Origin: Mycoplasmopsis gallinacea
GTDB lineage: Bacteria; Bacillota_I; Bacilli_A; Mycoplasmatales; Metamycoplasmataceae
Direction: 5' to 3'
Length of the DNA: 64,000 bases
Assembly (NCBI RefSeq): GCF_900660495.1
Contig: NZ_LR214950.1
Location: 372,001 to 436,000 of the forward strand
The position numbers and the translations under genes were made by a program. Below, one piece after another: positions 1 through 9,311 of the stretch. The notes below the pieces were generated by a model. That model had not been told where the DNA came from. It did not search any database and saw only the letters and a list, made by a program, of their open reading frames with translations. Every line of letters starts with the position of its first letter. Positions within the stretch are counted from its first letter, which is position 1.

Positions 1-765
1 AATAGTTACATAAACTTAGCTTTATTCTTAATTTTTATTGTTAAATATCAAGAATTTAGCTCAAGTGCTTCTGTTGTCTTTTCAACGATCCAAGACTTTA
101 AAACTATTAAAGAATATAATAAAAAAGTTAATGATTTTTTTGCTACTTTCAGAACTAAAAATACTTTAGATAAAGTGCATTTTAAAAAATTAACTCTTGA
201 AAAAATAAGTTTTGCTTATGAAGAAAAACAAATTTTTAATAACTTTAATTTAGAAATTTTTAAAAATCAAAAGCACTTAATTATAGGTAAAAGCGGAAGT
301 GGAAAAACCACTCTAACAAACATTCTTCTCAACATTATTAGTGATTATTCTGGTGATTTGTATTTAAATGATTATAAAATTAATAATGATGATGATTTAT
401 CATTAAATATTTCAGTCTTAAATAAGGAAAATGTTTTACCCCAAATAATACCTACTTCATATTGAGATAATGAAAATATTAAAGATAAACTTATAAATTT
501 ACATATTGATTTTGTGGATTTTGAAAAAGAATTAGAAACAAGTCAACTTTCCCTTGGTCAACAACAAAGGTTAAAAATTCTTGAAGTTTTATCCCAAGAT
601 AAAGAAATTTATATTTTTGATGAAGCGCTAAGTAATTTAGATAAAGATAAACAAAATTCAATTTTTGAATATTTAATTAATTTAGATAAAACAATTATTT
701 TTATTTCACATCATTTTGATCAACAAATGATGTGAAAAATAGATAAAATCACTAATTTAACCTAA
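1..765 (+). CDS. ABC exporter, C-terminal ATPase part (5' end outside window)
   Basis: The frame is open from base 1, so the gene starts upstream of the window. The first ~55 codons look like the end of a membrane domain and a linker. An ATP-binding domain follows with Walker A (GKSGSGKT, about 286-309), a variant signature LSLGQQQR in place of LSGGQ (about 547-570), Walker B with catalytic Glu (IYIFDEALSNLD, about 607-642) and an H-loop His (ISHH). Two in-frame TGA codons (463-465, 733-735) read as Trp. This domain order is that of type I exporters. The substrate cannot be told from this fragment. A bacteriocin or peptide exporter with an N-terminal peptidase domain is possible but lies outside the window. 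A strong terminator follows at once. Confidence 0.85.
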
Positions 766-797
766 TTAATTTATTCGAAAAATACAAAAGATTATTC

Positions 798-839
798 ACA
801 CCTTAATTCCTTTTTAACAAAGGTATTAAGGTGTTTTTT
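798..839 (+). terminator. Rho-independent terminator after the ABC exporter
   Basis: A 10-bp stem (798-807 with 825-834, ACACCTTAAT/ATTAAGGTGT) is followed by a T run, 33 bases after the exporter stop codon. Confidence 0.85.
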
Positions 840-902
840 ACAACAAAAATCAACTATTTATCTTACTGTATATCATAATTAAATTAAAAAACACTCATTT
901 TT

Positions 903-940
903 AAAATAAAAACTCAGAATATGAAATTCCATATTCTGAG
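903..940 (-). terminator. Terminator of the nuclease lipoprotein gene
   Basis: A perfect 11-bp stem (913-923 with 930-940, core CTCAGAATATG) is followed on the minus strand by a T-rich tail. It lies 15 bases beyond the nuclease stop codon. Confidence 0.8.
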
Positions 941-954
941 CGATAATTAACATC

Positions 955-3755
955 TTAAATAAATTCTAAATCAATATAAACAGGAAGGTGATCTGATGTT
1001 TTTGAAAAGTAGTTAGAAGGGGTTGTTGAAGTTCCAACTTCTTCATTTCAAATACTTTCTATTGTTGATTTATAAGTTTCATTTTTCTTATTTTCTCTTC
1101 AGTTTTTGTACATATTAAGAACATCTAATTTAAATATATCTTTGTTTTTCTCAGGTTGTCTAAAATGTGCTGTGTCATAAATCATTTTGTCATATGGTTG
1201 TGAATAACCGGTTGGTCTACGGTTACTTAAAAATGCATCTATACTTTGATTTCTGCCTAAAGAAGTTAAGTATTTATCTTCATTGAAATCTTTTCATCCA
1301 GTTGAATAACCTCTTTTAAATGAAGAAATGAATGATTTATCATTATTTGCTTGTATATTTGTATCTCCACCAAAAATAATTTTTTCTCCGCCTAAACTTT
1401 TAAAGTAATCAATAACATATGGAAGTCCATAAGCTTCACTGATTTCAAAATTACCTTGTGCTTTTTGTAGATAAATCACTCTACCATTTCCATCAGGAAC
1501 TGCTTTAATAGATATTTCATTATTTTTAGTTTTCGCTCCCGGAGAATCAAAATGAGCAAAAATAGTTGTAAAAAACTTATTGTTTGATTTTAATTTAAAC
1601 CTTGCTCCAAAAGGAGGTCTTTGATATCTTTTTCTTTTATTAGTAAGAGTTCCATTTTCACCAATTAACTGAATTGAGCCATGAAAACTTGCTGAACTAG
1701 AATTATTAGAAAAAAGACTAGGATCAATTTTATTTGCATCATAAATAATTGCAATTTGCTCAACTGTATCTGAATTTACTTCAGGATTATTTGCTTCTTC
1801 AGGTGTTTGTAAAATAAATTTGTAGTTTCTAGAAAGAGATTTACTATAAAGGTTTAATTGATCTACAATTTTTGAAACTTGTGCTCCAGCTCCGTAATTT
1901 AATTCAGTAATTCCAATAACATCAGGATTAACTTGGCTAATGTTATATGCCAATGATTTCACTTTGTAACGGAACTCATTTGTTAATTCTTCTTCTTCAG
2001 AAATACCAAAATTAAGAATATTGTAATGTGCTATTCTTAAATCATGTCTGGCGGCATATTCTACGGAAGGTTGATTATTATCCTCGACGTTATTGAAGCT
2101 GTTATTGTCTAAATTTTCACTAGTTCCTAGCTTCAGCTGATTCAATTGGGGTTTCAGTGTTTTCTACACTTGCAACCCCATTTGGAAGAACGATTGTTGA
2201 TGTGTAAACTTTATCAGAAATTATTATGTCGCTTTTTTCAGGAACAGATTTCTCTGTTAATCCTGCATTAAAATATACAACTCTATAATAAAGAACAAGA
2301 GTTCTGTTTTCACTATCGTACTCAAATGTAACTTTACGTTCTACGAAATATCTATTTCCGCTGCTTGTCTTTTTGTATTTACCATTTGGATGAGATAATC
2401 TAAAGTGTTGATCATTAAATTTTCTTGAATTGAAATCAAAGTAAATTTCAGTACCGGTATATTTTGAATATGTAGAAATACTTTGACCATTCTCGACATT
2501 AAAGTCTAATGTTTTTTCTTTTTGAACCAAGATATTGAACATATTCTTCAAAAGTAGAATAATCTTGTCCATCTTTAAGAACGATTAAATTATTATTGTT
2601 TTCATCATTTACTTTCTCTTCAATGGTTAATTCTCTTCTTTCTTCTACATTTGTATCCGTGTTAGATGAACCATTTGATTCTGTATCTGTTGTATTTTCT
2701 GATGAATTTGAACTTGAATCTGTTGATACAGGTGCATTTTCTTCAGATGTAGGAGTGCTATTTTCTGCTTCAGTATTTGAAGTGGTTACGGTTTCTTTAG
2801 CTTGAGTTGGTAATTGTAAAACAGAAGTGAAAACATCATCTGAAATTGTGTAAGAACTTTCTTCAATTTGGTTTGGTCCTGAATAAACTACTTTATATGA
2901 AACAGTAATTGTGTTGTTTACTTCATCATAAGTAAAGTTTAAAAACTTGCTAACATAATATTTTTGAGTATTACTTGGATTTCAAAGAGGGTTTTCATGA
3001 GTAGCTAATTTGTAATCTAAAGAATTATCAAAGTTATCTCTATTTAAATTAAATTCTCATGTTTTTTCTGTATATCCATTTTTTCCGCTGCTACTTGTAG
3101 TAATTGTACCATCTTGGTAGTTATAAATAAGACTACTTGGTTTTCCAGTTGTTTTAGAAAAATCGATGTATTTATAAAAATCTGAATAATCAAAACCTTC
3201 TTTTAATGAAATAATGTTGTTGTTATCTGAGTTAACCCTTTGAGAAGGGGTTAAAGTTTGTTCTTCTCTATTTTCAGTTGCTGGTTCTACAGTTCCGCTA
3301 GCTGGTTGTGGAGTCGGTTGTGTGTTTTCAACTGGAGCATTTCCTCCTGATTGATCTGATGTATTTGATGAAGAATCAGAATTTGCATCGCTATTTCCTT
3401 GATTTGGTTGTGCATTATCTGTTGATGATGAACCTGAATTAGCTGTTCCATCCCCTTCTGAACTAGTTCCTTGGCTAGGTTGCGTATCATTTGATGGTAC
3501 TGGGCTTGAATCTGAATTTGGTGTACCTGTTCCTTGATTACTATCTTCTTGGTTTGCTTGTGAATTAGTTGATGCTGATGGATTAGAATTATTTGGATTG
3601 TTTTCTTTTGTAGCCTCTGAATTAGTATTTGTTGTTTTTTCAGAGCTTTCTTGGTTTTTTGCCCCTTCTTCTTTAGCTGTATTATTACATGCATACATAA
3701 AAGCAGGCGCTACTGCAAGTGGTGCTAATAAAAATAATCCTCTAAGTTTTTTCAT
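955..3755 (-). pseudogene. Membrane nuclease lipoprotein (MnuA-like), two frameshifts
   Basis: The start at 3755 gives a signal peptide with a lipobox (AFMYAC) and an AAAGG ribosome site. A Ser/Asn/Gln-rich low-complexity linker follows, then two related ~125-residue modules, each opening with a D-Y-S motif and ending near S-T/V-x-LP. The C-terminal domain is an endonuclease/exonuclease/phosphatase fold: HYNILNFG, GITELNYG, FAHFDSPG, GGDTNI and TSDHLPVYIDLEF carry the family's Asn, Glu, His, Asp-Asn and Ser-Asp-His residues. Members of this family in mycoplasmas are surface nucleases that release nucleotides from host DNA. The frame changes twice, each time by one extra base: near 2500-2517 at an A-run and near 2120-2150 by a CCCC run. 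As written, the product would stop before the nuclease domain. The gene may be dead, switching, or affected by sequencing error. Confidence 0.8.
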
Positions 3756-3792
3756 AATATATATCCCTTTCTTTTTATTGAATTTCCCAAGT

Positions 3793-3798
3793 ATTATA
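3793..3798 (-). promoter_or_regulatory. -10 box for the nuclease lipoprotein
   Basis: TATAAT on the minus strand, 38 bases upstream of the ATG at 3755. No good -35 box is visible. Confidence 0.5.
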
Positions 3799-4125
3799 AA
3801 GGTAAAAAAATAGCAAAAAAGAAATTTCATTAAAGTTTTCACAATTAATTAAAAAGTCATTTTATAAAATTTTTTATAAATTTTTTCCCTTATAATTCTT
3901 TGTTAGAAAAACCAAAAAAGCTATTTTATCTAGCTTATTTTTCTTCACTTACTTTAATAATAAATAATTGTGTTATCAATTTTTAAAATCACAGATTTTT
4001 TGTAAATTTTTTACATAAAAAGAAGTTTAAATTGATAATTTTTAACTAATTATTTATATAAATATAAAAAGATGCATTTTTACCTAGCTGGCAAAAAATA
4101 AGTTTTGGCTTTAATTTTTTTGGTT

Positions 4126-4131
4126 TATAAT
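4126..4131 (+). promoter_or_regulatory. -10 box of metK leader transcript
   Basis: TATAAT with a TTTGGC-like -35 about 16 bases upstream. It stands ahead of a ~180-nt leader that contains the riboswitch. The preceding gap (3843-4125) is AT-rich and otherwise empty. Confidence 0.6.
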
Positions 4132-4177
4132 AATTGAGCACATTTAATTACGTGCTAAATATAATAAATATTCGTGA

Positions 4178-4264
4178 TGCATAAAGAGTATGGTAGCTTG
4201 ACAGCGATGACCATTGCCAACCTGCTAGTTGCAAGGTGGATAGTTAGGGAATTTCCAGCATGCA
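4178..4264 (+). promoter_or_regulatory. SAM-I-like riboswitch aptamer upstream of metK
   Basis: The core follows the SAM-I (S-box) order. A short P1 pairs 4178-4182 with 4260-4264. AAAGAG follows at 4183-4188. P2 pairs ATGGT (4190-4194) with ACCAT (4210-4214) and encloses a GCT/AGC helix and the GATGA kink-turn side (4206-4210). GCCAACC is at 4216-4222, a small P3 at 4223-4233, and AAGGTGGATA at 4233-4242 stands where AAGGTGCTAA is conserved. A P4-like GGGAA/TTTCC pair lies at 4248-4255. The segment is also far more GC-rich than its surroundings. P1 is short and GCCAACC differs from the usual GGCAACC, so this is a variant, assigned by eye and by its position before SAM synthetase. Confidence 0.72.
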
Positions 4265-4275
4265 AAAATAATCCT

Positions 4276-4314
4276 AACCTCTTTTTTGTTATCGCGCAAA
4301 AGAGAGGTTTTTTT
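4276..4314 (+). terminator. Riboswitch expression platform: terminator ending at the metK start codon
   Basis: A 13-bp stem (4276-4288 with 4297-4309, one T-G pair) is followed by seven T's that end directly at the metK ATG. The 3' arm contains GAGAGG, the only plausible ribosome binding site for metK. The one hairpin could therefore stop transcription and also hide the ribosome site. Confidence 0.8.
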
Positions 4315-5451
4315 ATGAGAAAATTATTTTCAAGTGAATCAGTGGGTAAAGGACACCCAGATAAAGTTTGTGATCAACTTTCAGATGCTATTTTAGACGC
4401 TTATTTAGCTCTTGATCCACACGCTAAAGTAGCTGTTGAAGCTATGGCTAGTGGTCACAATATTTTCATAGCTGGTGAAGTTGGGTCAATTGTTGATATT
4501 GACGTTATTGAAATTTGTAAAAACATTTTAAAACGTTTAGGATACTACTCACACAAAACTAGCTTTATTGTTGATATTAAAACTCAAAGCCCTGACATTG
4601 CTCAAGGTGTTAATTTAGATAAAGAAATTGGTGCTGGAGACCAAGGGATTATGTTTGGTTATGCAACAAATGAAACACCTCAATATATGCCTCTTGCTAT
4701 TACTCTTGCGCACCAACTTGTTCGTCGTGCTGAAGATTTAAGAGTAAGCGGAGAATTTAAATGAGCTAAAGCTGATATGAAAAGTCAAGTAACTCTTGAT
4801 TATACAGATCCAAAAAATGTAACTGCTGATACAGTTTTAATTAGTATTCAACATGATGAAAAATTCAACGAACAAGAATTTAAACAATTCATTAAAGATA
4901 ATATTATTAAATATGTTTTTGACAAATATAACTTAGAAGTACCTTCAAAAATTTTAATTAACCCAACAGGTAAATTTGTTATTGGGGGTCCATCAAGTGA
5001 TACCGGATTGACAGGTAGAAAAATTATTGTGGATACTTATGGTGGAGCATCAAGACATGGTGGTGGCGCTTTCTCAGGGAAAGATGCAACTAAAGTAGAT
5101 CGTTCAGCAGCTTATGCAGCTAGATGAATTGCTAAAAACGTTGTAGCTGCAGGTCTTGCGGATAGAGTTGAAATTCAAGTAGCTTATGCAATCGGAGTAG
5201 CTCAGCCAGTTTCAATTATGGTGGAAACATTCAGAACAAACAAAGTTGATAATAACATCATCGAGCAAGCAATCCAAAACATTTTTGATCTTTCACCAAA
5301 AGGAATTATTGATGCACTTGATTTACGTAAACCAATTTACCAAAAAACTGCATACTATGGACACTTTGGTAGAGATGATTTAGACTTTACTTGAGAGAGA
5401 TTAGATAAAGTTGAAGAACTTAAAAAAGAAGTTGCTAAATTAAGCAAATAA
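4315..5451 (+). CDS. metK: S-adenosylmethionine synthetase
   Basis: It makes SAM from methionine and ATP. The protein has 378 residues, close to the family's usual length. It opens with [20 protein letters not shown], and [12 protein letters not shown] and [16 protein letters not shown] (the ATP/phosphate-binding signatures) follow in the right order. Two in-frame TGA codons (4762-4764, 5125-5127) are Trp. The ATG at 4315 is chosen because homologues begin there. The open frame upstream is the riboswitch leader. It is likely regulated by SAM through the aptamer and terminator that directly precede it. asnA follows 60 bases downstream. Confidence 0.97.
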
Positions 5452-5511
5452 TTTCTATTTTTCTTTAAAATTTAATTATTAAATTGATTAAATAAAAGAA
5501 ATGAGAAAAAT

Positions 5512-6489
5512 ATGTACAAAAGTAAATTATCAGTTAAAGAAACTCAATTAGCAATTCAAGATTTAAAATACAACTTTTCAAAGAATTTTGCTAAAGCATT
5601 AAATCTTGTTAGAGTTTCTGCTCCTCTTTTTGTCCGTAGCACAACTAAAATTAATGACGGATTAAACGGAGAAAATCCTGTTACTTTTTCACCAGCTCAA
5701 ATTGATGAAACATTAGAAATTGTGCACTCTCTTGCTAAATGAAAAAGAGAAGCGCTTTACAAATATCATTTCAATGTTTATGAAGGAATTTGAACCGATA
5801 TGAATGCTATTAGACAACAAGAAAATATTGATTATAAGCATTCATATTATGTTGATCAATGAGACTGAGAATTGATTATTAAAAGAGAGGATCGTAATTT
5901 AGATTTTCTTAAGGAAGTAGTGAAAAAAATCTACAAAACAATCCGTTTTGTAGAGCACAAATTAATTTTTGACTTTCCACAATTAACTAAAAAATTACCA
6001 GAAAATATCACTTTCATTTCTGCTTTAGAGCTTTATAATAAATATCCACACCTTTCACCAGAAGAAAGAGAAAACCTTTTTGCTAAAGAAGTAAAAGCTT
6101 TTTTTGTATATAAAATTGGATATCCACTTCCTGATGGAGTTAAACATTCAGCTAGAGCATTCGATTATGATGATTGAACACTTAATGGTGATTTAATTGT
6201 TTATGACCCAGTTAATGATAAAGCTTTAGAAATTTCATCAATGGGAATTAGAGTTGATAAAGACGCTTTAACTAAGCAAATGATTTTTGATCAAAAAGAA
6301 GATAAAGTTGCTACTTACCACAATCAAATTCTTGACGAAACTCTTCCATTTACAATTGGTGGCGGAATTGGACAAAGCAGACTTTCAATGTTTCTTTTAG
6401 AGAAAAAACACATTGGTGAAGTTCAAGTTGGAATTTGATCAGAAGAAGTAATAAGCGAAGCTAAAAAAGAAGGAATTGAGCTACTTTAG
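5512..6489 (+). CDS. asnA: Aspartate-ammonia ligase
   Basis: It makes asparagine from aspartate, ammonia and ATP. The 325 residues match the class II synthetase-like AsnA fold. Recognisable segments are the N-terminal [33 protein letters not shown] (Trp codons are TGA), [12 protein letters not shown] and the final [17 protein letters not shown] motif. The start ATG lies 60 bases after the metK stop. A short stem-loop with a T-run overlaps the stop codon. It probably shares a transcript with metK. Confidence 0.95.
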
Positions 6490-6500
6490 GCTCAATTTTT
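6476..6500 (+). terminator. Terminator of metK-asnA
   Basis: A 6-bp stem (TTGAGC/GCTCAA, 6476-6481 with 6490-6495) overlaps the asnA stop and is followed by TTTTT. Confidence 0.6.
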
Positions 6501-6527
6501 CTTTATGAAATTCAAAAATTAAATTAG

Positions 6528-6533
6528 TATAAT
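6528..6533 (+). promoter_or_regulatory. -10 box 7 nt before the regulator's start codon
   Basis: TATAAT ends 7 nt before the ATG at 6541. Transcription should start at or next to the A of the ATG, giving a leaderless message. No ribosome site precedes the ATG. Confidence 0.6.
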
Positions 6534-6540
6534 TAAAAAT

Positions 6541-7431
6541 ATGAATAACATTGTTAAAAATAAGAAAAACGCACACTTTTTCAAAAAACCGTTTGTTCAA
6601 CTTCATGATACCTTTACTAATTCAGACATTAAATTGCATGATTTTATCAATTCATACGACAAAGAAATCTTTGATCTTTCACAAAAAGAACTTGCTCGTT
6701 ATTCAAATGTTAGCGAAGGGAGTGTTTCTAGGTTTGTTAATAAAATCGGATTTAAAAGCTACCGTGAATTTATAGCTCATATTAACTTAGTAATTAAAGA
6801 TTTTTATACCAATTACTTAAAGAATAACATTGAGAATTTAAACCAAATTACTCGCAGGGAAGAAATACTTTTAAGTCATAATTTTGCAGTTAATAGCATT
6901 ATTAATGAGAAAACTTATTCTTCAATTGAATATGCTGCAGAACTTATTTATAAAGCTGAAAAAATATTTATTTTAACAAGCAATGAAGATAAAGTGATTA
7001 GTTCTGAATTTGCTTATTTACTCCAAAAAGTAGGTAAACATGTTATTTATTCAAGTGACTTTGACATCTTTTTACCCCTTCTTGCTAACGCGAGCAAAAA
7101 TGATGTTGCTGTTTGTTTTTCTGATGTTATTGAGTCATTACAAATTAAATTTATCTCTAAATATTTACTTAAAAATGGAGCTAAATTAATCACTTTATCA
7201 AGTGATAATGTTCTTCCTGATGATGTTCGGGTAGCAACTAAAATTATTTATTCAAAAATTCAAAACCCTATCAATAAAATTTATTTTAGCAACAAAGCAT
7301 CACAATTATTAATTGCTGAATTGCTTTTTGATGCACTTGTTTCAATTGATAGCGCTATTGAAAAAAAATACAAAAAGTCAAAAGATATGCATTCATTATG
7401 AATCGATTTTATAAACCTCAAAAATAATTAA
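6541..7431 (+). CDS. RpiR/MurR family transcriptional regulator
   Basis: A 296-residue protein. The N-terminal ~80 residues hold a winged-helix domain of the RpiR type (SQKELARYSNVSEGSVSRF, then KIGFKSYREF). A SIS-like sugar-phosphate-binding domain follows (FILTSNEDKVISSEFAYLLQKVGK and SDVIESLQIKFISKY). Relatives sense sugar phosphates such as N-acetylmannosamine-6-P. The ligand-binding residues here look degenerate, so the effector is unknown. One TGA (7399-7401) is read as Trp. It stands alone, with its own -10 box and terminator, so its target is probably elsewhere. Confidence 0.85.
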
Positions 7432-7438
7432 ACCCTTG

Positions 7439-7474
7439 TTCGAAATACTGAAATTGGTATTTCGAATTTTAATT
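7439..7474 (+). terminator. Terminator of the RpiR-type gene
   Basis: A perfect 10-bp stem, TTCGAAATAC (7439-7448) with GTATTTCGAA (7457-7466), is followed by TTTTAATTT. Confidence 0.8.
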
Positions 7475-7485
7475 TAAGCTCTTAT

Positions 7486-7687
7486 AAAAAAGTGTCAACA
7501 GTGTTGACACAATTTGGTTTATCGAAACTTCTTTCCAAGTTACAAGACAAAAATTCACCAATAAGCCTATAAATAAGGAGTTTTGGTAAATTTGAACCAG
7601 AATATTACAATGATAGAACATGGTTTATTTGTAAAATCCAAAAAGTGTCAACAGTGTTGACACAATTCAAATTTGTATATTTTTAGT
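7486..7687. repeat. Left flanking repeat of the DUF1016 locus, two 19-bp palindromes
   Basis: It is bounded by GTGTCAACAGTGTTGACAC at 7492-7510 and 7645-7663. The 134 bases between them, and ~20 bases beyond, recur after the gene at 8971-9171 in the same orientation and at roughly 70% identity by eye. Shared blocks include TTCTTTCCAAGTT, ACAATGATAGAAC and ACACAATTCAAATTT. No gene lies in it. Confidence 0.9.
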
Positions 7688-7732
7688 TTTAAAAAAGCAT
7701 ATTCAAGTGTTATAGACCATTAATATAATGGG

Positions 7733-7738
7733 TATAAT
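7733..7738 (+). promoter_or_regulatory. -10 box of the DUF1016 gene
   Basis: TATAAT lies about 85 bases before the ATG, within GGGTATAAT (7730-7738). That 9-mer is repeated inverted at 8958-8966 on the other side of the gene. Confidence 0.45.
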
Positions 7739-7823
7739 TTAAATATAATAAAAATTTATTAAAAAGACTAGAATTTTATGTATTTTTAAGGAACATACTT
7801 TTAAAACAATAGAGAGCTATCTT

Positions 7824-8858
7824 ATGCGTGAAGAAAATAAATTAAAAAGAATTGAACTAGAAAATGAAAATCAAGAAATTCTTGAAATTGCTAATATTGT
7901 AAAAAAAGCAAAATCACGTACTTATAGAAAAATAAATAGAGAATTAATTTTAATGTATAGAGAAATAGGTAAATATCTAAGTGAGAAAAATGGTAACACC
8001 AAATATGGTGCAAATTTTATTGATAAAGTTGCTGAATTTTTTGAGAAAAACCATCCAGACTTAAAAGGTTTTACTCGTAGAGGTCTCTATAGGATGAAAC
8101 AATTTTACGAATTATATAAAGATGATAAAAAAGTTTCAACAATGTTAACAAAAATAGGTTGATCTAATCATATAAAAATAATGTCTAGTTGTAAAACTCA
8201 AGAAGAAAGAGAGTTTTATATTAAGTTAGTTGTTAAAAACAACTTAACTCACCGTCAACTTATAAGACAAATTGATAGTGCTTATTATGATTGTTATACT
8301 CTTTCTAACAAACCTAGTGTGCCTAGTATAGACAAAGTGAAAAAAGCTACAAATAATTTATTTTTGGATAAATATGTGTTAGAGTTTCTTAATGCACCTA
8401 GAATATTAAGCGAAAAAGATTTTCAAAAAAGAATAATTCAAAATTTAAAAGATTTTATATTAGAGATAGGGAAAGATTTTTCTTTCGTTGGAAATGAATA
8501 TAGAGTCCAAGTTGGTTCTCATGATTATTATATTGATTTACTTTTTTACCATAGAGCTCTTTCATGTTTGGTGGCTTTTGAATTAAAAATAGGTGAATTC
8601 AAACCCGAATATGTAAGTAAAATGAATTTATACTTGGAAGCTTTAGATAGAGAATATAAGAAAGAATGCGAAAACCCAAGTGTTGGTGTTATATTATGTG
8701 CTACCAAAGATGATGAAGTTGTAGAATTTGCTTTAAGTAGAAGTTTGTCACCAACATTAGTAGCAGATTATACCCTTAAACTCATTGATAAAAATAAACT
8801 TCAAGAAAAATTGAAAGAATATATCGAAATTGCTCAAGAAGCTGAAGAAATTGAATAA
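7824..8858 (+). CDS. DUF1016/YhcG-type PD-(D/E)XK nuclease-like protein
   Basis: A 344-residue protein. The N-terminal half is the helical DUF1016_N domain: YREIGKYLSE, FTRRGLYRMKQFYELY, then KVSTMLTKIGWSN, where other members have a T-x-LSWSH motif. The C-terminal half carries a PD-(D/E)XK-type nuclease core: VGNEYRVQVGSHDYYIDLLF gives the Asp, and AFELKIG gives the E-x-K. Family members occur with restriction systems and mobile elements; their substrates are poorly defined. One TGA Trp at 8160-8162 lies inside the conserved motif. No methylase or specificity subunit is adjacent. The gene sits alone between two palindrome-bearing direct repeats, which suggests acquisition as a unit. Confidence 0.88.
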
Positions 8859-8920
8859 TAAACAATTATATTTGCTGATTAAAAAAATTAGTTGATTAAC
8901 AATAGTTATAAAAAGAAAAA

Positions 8921-8939
8921 GTGTCAACAGTGTTGACAC
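8921..8939. repeat. Extra palindrome copy, GTGTCAACAGTGTTGACAC
   Basis: This is an identical 19-bp palindrome between the DUF1016 stop codon and the right flanking repeat. It has no counterpart on the left side. Confidence 0.9.
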
Positions 8940-8970
8940 AATTGAGTTAGTTGTAACATTATACCCAAGT

Positions 8971-9171
8971 CAAAAAGTGTCAACAGTGTTGACACAATTC
9001 AATTTCTTCAAGATTCTTTCCAAGTTGCAAGACAACAATTTACAAATAATCCTTATTTATAGGTTCATTTGTAAATAATCTAAAGGTTCCTACAATGATA
9101 GAACTGGTTTATTCCCAAAATTTAAAAAGTGTCAACACTGTTGACACAATTCAAATTTATATGTTTTTGGT
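8971..9171. repeat. Right flanking repeat of the DUF1016 locus, two palindromes
   Basis: Palindromes lie at 8977-8995 and 9129-9147; the second has a C centre. They are 152 bases apart, against 153 in the left copy. The intervening sequence matches the left repeat in order and orientation. No coding potential was recognised. Confidence 0.9.
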
Positions 9172-9236
9172 TGCTATTTAACTTCAGCCCGCAAGTGGAA
9201 CAATTTCCTTTTAACAAAAACAAGACTAAAAAATAG

Positions 9237-9279
9237 TATAATTTAAATAAGCACTTTCGATTGAAATTGCTTATTTTTT
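9237..9279 (+). promoter_or_regulatory. -10 box followed at once by a terminator-like hairpin
   Basis: TATAAT at 9237-9242 is followed by AAATAAGC (9245-9252) pairing with GCTTATTT (9269-9276) and a T run. The hairpin would begin about where the RNA starts, upstream of the HAD phosphatase start at 9312 (AAAGGAG site at 9301-9307). Confidence 0.5.
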
Positions 9280-9311
9280 AAAATAGAGAGCAATTTAATT
9301 AAAGGAGTAAT

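Noticed and set aside
3287-3694. Open frame inside the nuclease lipoprotein (minus strand, other frame)
   Set aside because: It is a low-complexity shadow of the Ser/Asn/Gln-rich linker, rich in Lys/Gln/His/Ile, with no ribosome site. The real frame has a signal peptide and lipobox.
4174-4314. N-terminal extension of metK, open in frame upstream of 4315
   Set aside because: The segment is the riboswitch and terminator. SAM synthetases start at the [13 protein letters not shown]-type sequence.
7824-8858. Type I restriction-modification locus
   Set aside because: There is a nuclease-like gene but no hsdS, hsdM or other methylase in the surroundings.
7492-9147. Palindromic repeats as a CRISPR array
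   Set aside because: There are only five copies, the spacing is irregular, the spacers are homologous rather than unique, and no cas genes are near.
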